Of a DNA stretch of 64,000 nucleotides, positions 56,220-64,000 are shown in pieces. The first letter of the stretch is position 1; the number at the start of each line of letters is the position of its first letter. The DNA lies in contig NZ_JAKILC010000001.1 of the NCBI RefSeq assembly GCF_023283845.1, positions 248,001 to 312,000 on the forward strand. Reading direction: 5' to 3'. A program made the position numbers and the translations under genes. Below the pieces are notes generated by a model. The model made no database searches and was not told the DNA's origin. It saw only the letters and a program-made list of their open reading frames with translations. Origin of the DNA: Shewanella marinintestina. Its GTDB lineage: Bacteria; Pseudomonadota; Gammaproteobacteria; Enterobacterales; Shewanellaceae.

Positions 56220-57395
56220 TTACCAACCCGTTTCCCAATCTTTCCACACTGGATTTAATCCCCGCTCAAGCATGGCTTTTGCGACCAATGTAGGCGAGCG
56301 CTCATCACTTATCTCAAACTGATCTAGCTCTGTATTAGGTTCGACATAGCCACCGGGTTGGGTTGAGCTCCCAGCACTCACATTGGTAACACCCAGTGCA
56401 AACAAGTTGTTTCTGAGGTCAGGGGTTTCACGGGTTGATAAGCTAATTTCAAGCTGTTGATTAAACAATCTAAAGGCGCAGATCATCTGCACTAATCCCT
56501 TATCGGTAAGCTCAACTTTGGGGGCAACGCCACCAGTACAAGGCCTAAGCCTTGGCAAAGAGATACTATAGCGACTACGCCAATAGGTTTTCTCAAGGTA
56601 ATCTAAATGATGCCCCATTAATAGCGCGTCTAGGCGCCAATCATCAAGACCGAGTAATACCCCTAAACCAATTTTATCGACGCCAGCTCTCGCGACGCGA
56701 TCCGGCGATTCAAGTCGGTAGGCAAAGTCACTCTTCTTGCCTCGAGTATGATGCTCGCCATAGGTCACTGGATTATAAGTTTCTTGATATAACATCACGG
56801 CATCTAGCCCTTCATCTACAAGCTCTTTATAATCTTGCTCTTCTAGTGGCTGCACTTCCATTGCTACATGACTAAACTCTTTACGTATTAGTGGTAGCAT
56901 TTGCTTGAAATAAGGCACACCTACTTTAGTTTCATGCTCGCCAGAGACTAATAATATGGAGTCATAACCCATCGCTTTTATCGGCTGAATTTCATCGCGT
57001 ATTTCGCTTTCAGACAGAGTTTTACGCTTAATTTTATTGCTCATAGTAAAGCCGCAATAATCACATTCATTCGCGCAAAGATTCGATAAATAGAGCGGAA
57101 TATACATGCCAATACTCGCGCCAAAACGCTGCCTTGTAAGCGCGACTGACTGCTGTGCCATCTGCTCTAAATATGGCTCTGCGGCAGGAGACAAAAGTGC
57201 TAATAAGCAGTCTAAGTTACCCGATGGACATTGTAGCGCCTGCTCTACCTCTTTAGCCGTCGTCGAATAAAGCCTTAATTTAAGCTCGCTTCTAGAAAGC
57301 TGCTTAAACACATCGACAAAACTCGTAGGCACAGGATACTGCGAAGCAGTATCCTTGCTCTGGGAGTTTAGTGTTGTTGAACCGATGCTATTCAT
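56220..57395 (-). CDS. thiH: Thiazole synthesis radical-SAM protein ThiH (tyrosine lyase)
   Basis: A 391-residue radical-SAM enzyme that cleaves tyrosine to dehydroglycine and p-cresol for the thiazole ring. Cluster cysteines are in [10 protein letters not shown] (C-x3-C-x2-C, about 108-115). [13 protein letters not shown] and [17 protein letters not shown] are typical blocks. Last gene of the thiamine operon, overlapping thiG by 8 bases. Presence of ThiH rather than ThiO marks the anaerobic-type pathway. Confidence 0.96.
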   Translation of the reverse strand: MNSIGSTTLNSQSKDTASQYPVPTSFVDVFKQLSRSELKLRLYSTTAKEVEQALQCPSGNLDCLLALLSPAAEPYLEQMAQQSVALTRQRFGASIGMYIPLYLSNLCANECDYCGFTMSNKIKRKTLSESEIRDEIQPIKAMGYDSILLVSGEHETKVGVPYFKQMLPLIRKEFSHVAMEVQPLEEQDYKELVDEGLDAVMLYQETYNPVTYGEHHTRGKKSDFAYRLESPDRVARAGVDKIGLGVLLGLDDWRLDALLMGHHLDYLEKTYWRSRYSISLPRLRPCTGGVAPKVELTDKGLVQMICAFRLFNQQLEISLSTRETPDLRNNLFALGVTNVSAGSSTQPGGYVEPNTELDQFEISDERSPTLVAKAMLERGLNPVWKDWETGW

Positions 57396-58152
57396 TTAAA
57401 AAGCCTGTTAACGGACTGGTGTTATGTGCTTGATGACTCACTGCACCTAAACCCGCAATATAAGCCTGACGCCCGGTATTTACGGCTTGCGCAAAACAGT
57501 GCCCCATCGCAACCGGATCAGAACTACTGGCGATTGCAGTATTGACCAGTACAGCATCAGCGCCAAGCTCCATAGCGTGAGTTGCTTGTGAAGGAGCGCC
57601 AATACCCGCATCAACAATCACAGGTACATTAGCCTGCTCGATAATGATTTTTAAAAAGGTTTCAGTTGCCAAGCCCTGATTAGAGCCAATGGGGCTGCCT
57701 AGCGGCATGACTGCAGCGCAGCCTACTTCTTCAAGGCGGCGACACAACACAGGATCGGCATGTACGTAAGGCAGCACCACATAGCCTTGCTCACATAAAA
57801 TTCGCGCAGCTTCTAAAGTTTCAATAGGATCAGGCATCAGATATTTAGGGTCAGGGTGAATTTCAAGTTTCACCCAGTTTGTGCCTAACATTTCACGTGC
57901 TAAATGCGCGGCAAATATGGCTTCTTTGACATTTCTCGCACCAGCCGTATTAGGTAATAACTTTACGCCGCTATCGAGCAATGGCTGTAAAATGTTGTCA
58001 CTGCCAGTACTAAGGTCCAATCGCTTTACAGCCAAGGTAACAAGCTGTGATTGTGATGCTTTAATCGCAGCTAACATGGTTTCCGGTTGAGCAAATTTAC
58101 CCGTTCCCGTGAATAGTCTCGATTCAAATTGATGATCAGCAATTGTTAACAT
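57388..58152 (-). CDS. thiG: Thiazole synthase ThiG
   Basis: A 254-residue TIM-barrel enzyme that joins deoxyxylulose phosphate, dehydroglycine and ThiS-bound sulfur into the thiazole. The Schiff-base lysine is in [13 protein letters not shown] (about 93-105), and [20 protein letters not shown] is the phosphate site. It follows thiS by 1 base and overlaps thiH by 8. Confidence 0.97.
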   Translation of the reverse strand: MLTIADHQFESRLFTGTGKFAQPETMLAAIKASQSQLVTLAVKRLDLSTGSDNILQPLLDSGVKLLPNTAGARNVKEAIFAAHLAREMLGTNWVKLEIHPDPKYLMPDPIETLEAARILCEQGYVVLPYVHADPVLCRRLEEVGCAAVMPLGSPIGSNQGLATETFLKIIIEQANVPVIVDAGIGAPSQATHAMELGADAVLVNTAIASSSDPVAMGHCFAQAVNTGRQAYIAGLGAVSHQAHNTSPLTGFLNE

Positions 58153-58153
58153 A

Positions 58154-58387
58154 TTAACCTCCTGCTACTACAGAAAAAATTTCAAACTTGTCACCGGCTA
58201 AACAACACTCCGACTGCCAGCGCACGCGAGGTACAATTTCACTGTTGATCGCCACAGCAATAGCGTTTACATCGGCGCCTGCTAATTCGGCATAGATTTC
58301 AATTACACTTTGTACTGTTGAGTTAATCGCAACCTGTTTGGTTTCATCATTAATACTGATATCAATGCTGTCTGTAGCTTTATTCAT
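58154..58387 (-). CDS. thiS: Sulfur-carrier protein ThiS
   Basis: A 77-residue ubiquitin-like sulfur carrier ending in the essential Gly-Gly (SVVAGG). ThiF adenylates this end before it becomes a thiocarboxylate. The start is the ATG at 58385-58387, since longer open sequence upstream is inside thiF. It overlaps the thiF stop by 8 bases and precedes thiG by 1 base. Slightly longer than the 66 residues of E. coli ThiS. Confidence 0.93.
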   Translation of the reverse strand: MNKATDSIDISINDETKQVAINSTVQSVIEIYAELAGADVNAIAVAINSEIVPRVRWQSECCLAGDKFEIFSVVAGG

Positions 58388-59216
58388 ATTGGTTCTCCGT
58401 AAACGGAAATTTTTCACAAGCTGACTTGGCCGCAGCGGAAGTATATTCATTGCCGCAGATCATGCATTCTGGGTTACGCAGCAAACGGGCTTCTCGCCAG
58501 CTAAACTGATTACCATCAAAACGATACAGTTTACCGATCAGTGCTTTATTACCCATTATCAATTGCAAAGCCATCAAGGCCTGCATCGATGCCAAAGTAC
58601 CGACCATAGGTCCCAATACCCCCACTGTTTGACAGCTCTGATTAACTCGCATGTCAGCTGGAAACAAACAGTGATAACAGCCTGATTGTGGACTTACATG
58701 TTGATCAATACTGAGTAATTGTCCTTGGAAGTGGGCAGCAGATGCTGACACTAGACCAATTTGCTGCTTAATCGCTAACTGATTAACAAAATGCCTAGTC
58801 GCGAAGTTATCACTGCAATCGAGCAACAAATCAATCTCAGCACTATTTAGCACTGACTCAGCATTGTTATGGTTTAAATGTTCAGTTACAGCGGAAACGC
58901 CCGTTTGCTCATAAGCGCGGCGAAGTTTTGTTTTAGCCACTAAGGCTTTATATAGACCTAAGTCACTATCATCAAACAACAGCTGGCGTGGTAAATTGGA
59001 CACTTCCACCGTATCACCGTCCACCAGTGTTAGATGACCAATACCTGCAGCCGCAAGGTATTGCGCTACGAGATGACCTAGGCCGCCAATGCCAATAATG
59101 ACGACCTTTGCATCAGCAAAGGTTTGCTGACCCGCCTCACCAACTTCAGGCAATAAGATTTGCCGTGAGTAACGGATAAACTCTTTATCAGTTAGTGGCA
59201 TCTCTACAACTCCCAC
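58380..59216 (-). CDS. thiF: ThiS adenylyltransferase ThiF
   Basis: A 278-residue E1-like enzyme that activates ThiS. The nucleotide loop is IIGIGGLGHLVAQYLAAAG (about 35-53), followed by VDGDTVEVSNLPRQ. Zinc cysteines are in GCYHC and CMICGNE. The cysteine of NQSCQTVGVLGP is at the position forming the acyl-disulfide in E. coli ThiF. Start MGVVEMPLTDK or the internal MPLTDK five codons later; the longer form overlaps thiDE by 13 bases. The two cysteine pairs are complete. Confidence 0.95.
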   Translation of the reverse strand: MGVVEMPLTDKEFIRYSRQILLPEVGEAGQQTFADAKVVIIGIGGLGHLVAQYLAAAGIGHLTLVDGDTVEVSNLPRQLLFDDSDLGLYKALVAKTKLRRAYEQTGVSAVTEHLNHNNAESVLNSAEIDLLLDCSDNFATRHFVNQLAIKQQIGLVSASAAHFQGQLLSIDQHVSPQSGCYHCLFPADMRVNQSCQTVGVLGPMVGTLASMQALMALQLIMGNKALIGKLYRFDGNQFSWREARLLRNPECMICGNEYTSAAAKSACEKFPFTENQYE

Positions 59217-60784
59217 CAGGTTTGCTGCAAAGCAGTAAAGGCGGCAGCGGGATCATCAGCCTCAGTGACGGCACGCACCACGGCAACGTCATCCACGCCT
59301 GTTGCTTTAACGCTATTGACACATGCAGCATCAATACCGCCTATCGCGACTATCGGTAGATCCCCTTTCATTAACGACACATAGCGGGCTAATTTATTCA
59401 GTCCCTGTGGCTTTGAAGGCATAACCTTAGTGGTTGTCGGAAAAATATGACCGAACGCGATATAAGAAGGCTTATGTTGTTTAGCCAGCAATATTTCAAA
59501 ATAGCTATGGCTAGAAAGCCCAAGCGCCAGCTTGGCAGCGCGCAGCTGTTCTAGGTTGCTAGCAATAAGGTCTTCTTGTCCTAAATGCACTCCATAAGCT
59601 TGATGTTTAATCGCCAATTGCCAATGATCATTGATAAATACTCGCGCCTTGTAATCACGGCCAAGTGAAATAGCCTGAATAATGCTGCGCTCAAGCGTTA
59701 CATCAGTAAGATCTTTTACCCTTAACTGGATTGTTTTAGCACCCGCTTTAAGTAAGGTTTCGAGCATTTCAACATCTGCAACCACAGGGTAAAGCCCCAA
59801 GGACTCTTCAATCTGCTTGAAACTGGCTTGCTCATGCCTATAAGTTTTAAGCGGCATCGGCTCTATTTCGTTGGTCGTCACAAGCTTGATGTATGGAAAA
59901 TCAACTAACTCCTTCGGCCAAGCCGTTCTTGCCAAGCAGCCGGGGCCTTGACCTATCTGATAGCTGGCCTTAAGCCCCGAATTTACATAAGCCTTAGCCA
60001 CAACCACCGCATCATTAAGCACAAAGCCATGAGCCATTACCGCTGCGATAGCAGACGATAATGTGCAGCCTGTACCATGATTATTATTTGTATCAATTCG
60101 ATTACTCGATAGCCAAAAGCTCTGCCACTGGTGCTTATCAGAGATCCCATCAACATCGGTGCATACCAGTAAATCGTTAGCTTGCTGCTGACACCAAGCA
60201 GGCCCGTTATCACCGCCTTTTGCTAACACTGAAGTATTTAAGGTTTCAGATAGCTTTTGGGCAGCAACAATACATGCATCAACACTTGTAAGCTCAGTGG
60301 CTGCAAGCACAGCCAATTCACTCACATTCGGCGTGATTAAGGTTAATAACCCTTTAAACGGCGTAAAGTCTAAGCCGCCACCATTTGCTAGGGCATCACC
60401 GCAAGTAGCCACCATCACAGGATCGAGAATCACAGGCACGTTTTTGTCTGATTGCAACCAACAAGCTTGCTGCTCTGTTAACCATTTAGCTAGCAGCTCT
60501 ATTTGAGCCTGATCGGCCAGCAAGCCTATTTTTATCGCCGCTGGCGGTAAATCACTCGCTAAAGTATCAAGCTGAGACTGCAACATTTTGCTTGATACAG
60601 ACTCAACCAACGCCACAGTAACCGAGCTTTGCGCGGTTACTGCGGTGATCACACTGCAAGCGTGGGCCTCAAGATCTGACATGGTTGCCAGATCAGCTTG
60701 AATACCCGCACCACCGCCACTATCTGAGCCCGCTATAGTCCATACAATAGGACGATTCACAGATAACGCATCTGGGTTTGCCAT
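59204..60784 (-). CDS. thiDE: Fused ThiD-ThiE (HMP-phosphate kinase / thiamine-phosphate synthase)
   Basis: A 526-residue bifunctional protein. The N-terminal ThiD kinase (about 10-275) has IAGSDSGGGAGIQADLATM and the catalytic NNNHGTGCTLSSAIA near 230. The C-terminal ThiE (about 310-520) has KTIQLRVKDLT, INDHWQLAIKHQAYGVHLGQ, GHIFPTTTKVMPSKPQG and VAIGGIDAACV. It phosphorylates the pyrimidine unit and couples it to thiazole phosphate. thiC ends 2 bases before its start; thiF overlaps its end. Such fusions are known in marine gammaproteobacteria. Confidence 0.95.
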   Translation of the reverse strand: MANPDALSVNRPIVWTIAGSDSGGGAGIQADLATMSDLEAHACSVITAVTAQSSVTVALVESVSSKMLQSQLDTLASDLPPAAIKIGLLADQAQIELLAKWLTEQQACWLQSDKNVPVILDPVMVATCGDALANGGGLDFTPFKGLLTLITPNVSELAVLAATELTSVDACIVAAQKLSETLNTSVLAKGGDNGPAWCQQQANDLLVCTDVDGISDKHQWQSFWLSSNRIDTNNNHGTGCTLSSAIAAVMAHGFVLNDAVVVAKAYVNSGLKASYQIGQGPGCLARTAWPKELVDFPYIKLVTTNEIEPMPLKTYRHEQASFKQIEESLGLYPVVADVEMLETLLKAGAKTIQLRVKDLTDVTLERSIIQAISLGRDYKARVFINDHWQLAIKHQAYGVHLGQEDLIASNLEQLRAAKLALGLSSHSYFEILLAKQHKPSYIAFGHIFPTTTKVMPSKPQGLNKLARYVSLMKGDLPIVAIGGIDAACVNSVKATGVDDVAVVRAVTEADDPAAAFTALQQTWWEL

Positions 60785-60786
60785 GA

Positions 60787-63203
<2,417 letters not shown>

Positions 63204-64000
63204 TTATTTCCCCAGCATACGCTTTTCTAGTCGAGCAGCGATGGCCTCATTAATTGCTTTTTTAACCTTGTCGCCACCACAATTGAAAGGGTAACCGATA
63301 GTCTCGGCATAAGGGTTAATTTGGTCGCCAATTTTAACGATGCGATAGCAAGTATCGCCTTTTCTAATGATGCGATTAGGATCCAGTACATGATCGGTGG
63401 TGACCACCTTACTGTACTTATCTATCTCCGGAAAAACGAGTTCCTGCATTTCGCCATCCATCTTACTAAGCGAGCGTTTTTGGCTATAGTTAGCCGCGCT
63501 ACTTACGACCAGTTCATCAAGTTTATTCGCCCGCTGTTTTGCAAGATAAGATTGGGTAAAGCGCTTTGCTGAGGTGTTTTTGGATGTATTAGCACTCGGG
63601 GCAGATAATGCAGTTGCCACTTTAGCTTTATCATCAATTGCCAGTGATAAGTCAGTTTTGGGCTCAGACTTAATTTGTTTACTAGGCTCTTGAACTTCTG
63701 TGCGCTTAATCCTTGCCGTATCCTGTTTACTGACAGTTAGCTTATCATCAGGCTTATCCTTAATTGGCGTTGCAGCACTTGGCTTACTCTCCATGCGACT
63801 CTCTAACAGAGGCTCAGTTTCTATCTGAGGCTCAGTTTCTATCTGAGGCTCAGCTTTTGGCACTTGATATAAATAAGATTGAATTTTAGTCTCGGTAAGT
63901 TTATTAACAGTCACAGTAGGTCTAACCCAAAAATAATTGATCGCAAAAATGACGGCAACATGCACTATTAACACGCTAATAATCAACACTGAAAATGGTG
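63204..64000 (-). CDS. Membrane-anchored protein of unknown function (N-terminus beyond window)
   Basis: The frame is open to the window edge: codons before the first in-frame GTG (63989) read P-F-S, continuous with the hydrophobic SVLIISVLIVHVAVIFAINY, so the true start is probably just outside. After this single membrane helix comes a charged Lys/Glu/Pro/Ser-rich linker (about 45-140, including a short repeat QIETEP) and a conserved C-terminal domain with DPNRIIRKGDTCYRIVKIGD and a second cysteine in YPFNCGG. The shape recalls TonB-like or LysM-like envelope spanners, but no family is recognised. Transcribed in the same direction as the thiamine operon, upstream of it. Confidence 0.6.
   Translation of the reverse strand, partial: PFSVLIISVLIVHVAVIFAINYFWVRPTVTVNKLTETKIQSYLYQVPKAEPQIETEPQIETEPLLESRMESKPSAATPIKDKPDDKLTVSKQDTARIKRTEVQEPSKQIKSEPKTDLSLAIDDKAKVATALSAPSANTSKNTSAKRFTQSYLAKQRANKLDELVVSSAANYSQKRSLSKMDGEMQELVFPEIDKYSKVVTTDHVLDPNRIIRKGDTCYRIVKIGDQINPYAETIGYPFNCGGDKVKKAINEAIAARLEKRMLGK

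Noticed and set aside
63204..63989. Treating the GTG at 63989 as the true start of the last gene
   Set aside because: The frame continues upstream to the window edge with hydrophobic codons in keeping with the membrane helix, so the gene is called 5'-incomplete.

Overview
The window looks like chromosomal DNA of a gammaproteobacterium of the Shewanella type. I base this on gene content and order (psrA-fadE, a VC2046/SO_2500-type gene next to a tRNA-Tyr array, rsxABCDGE-nth, yebC-ruvCAB downstream of aspS, cmoAB, a thiC-thiDE-thiF-thiS-thiG-thiH operon behind a TPP riboswitch), on TonB-dependent receptor and GGDEF/EAL protein style, and on moderate, even base composition. I see no insertion sequence, phage, integron or CRISPR array, so this is mostly core chromosome with a few accessory islands.

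Layout. 1-6.9 kb: fatty-acid regulator PsrA with FadE (cut by the window edge), a secreted M2 peptidase, SmrA, an NTF2-like secreted protein and YchJ. 7.3-10.5 kb: a GAF-PAS-GGDEF-EAL protein and two small conserved proteins. 10.8-11.5 kb: five identical tRNA-Tyr genes. 11.7-17.3 kb: a cysteine-synthase-like enzyme, divergent queE/queC, a rhombosortase and uvrB. 18.2-19.1 kb: seven identical tRNA-Asn genes behind a strong promoter. 19.2-28.8 kb: a doubly degenerate GGDEF/EAL membrane protein, rsxABCDGE-nth, a 27-residue YnhF-like membrane protein and gloA. 28.9-31.4 kb: a TonB-dependent receptor with two consensus CRP sites upstream. 32.1-38.2 kb: a non-classical chaperone-usher locus with DUF4402-type subunits. 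38.3-43.2 kb: ruvB, ruvA, ruvC, yebC, aspS. 43.5-46.3 kb: a triple-SBP GGDEF sensor. 46.5-55.2 kb: cmoA-cmoB running into a five-gene envelope cluster (retropepsin-like lipoprotein, inactive transglutaminase/7TM protein, ATP-grasp ligase, a peptidase-like protein without an active site, a DUF3541-like protein) and a LysR regulator. 55.2-56.1 kb: a miniature flagellar rod/hook-like protein and a stand-alone receiver. 56.2-63 kb: thiamine biosynthesis. 63.2-64 kb: an incomplete membrane-anchored protein.

The least expected signals are: (1) both tRNA arrays, where each tRNA is bracketed by short complementary arms whose sequence changes from unit to unit while pairing is kept, and where three tRNA-Tyr spacers carry a hairpin with a conserved loop and a compensatory stem change; (2) the DUF4402 chaperone-usher locus, with an attenuator-like hairpin after the major subunit and a long N-terminal extension on the usher; (3) the cmoB-linked envelope cluster with two apparently dead enzymes; (4) the 83-residue protein made of flagellar rod-like N- and C-terminal ends only. 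Many convergent gene pairs share one symmetrical terminator. All functional calls rest on reading motifs by eye; no database search was possible.
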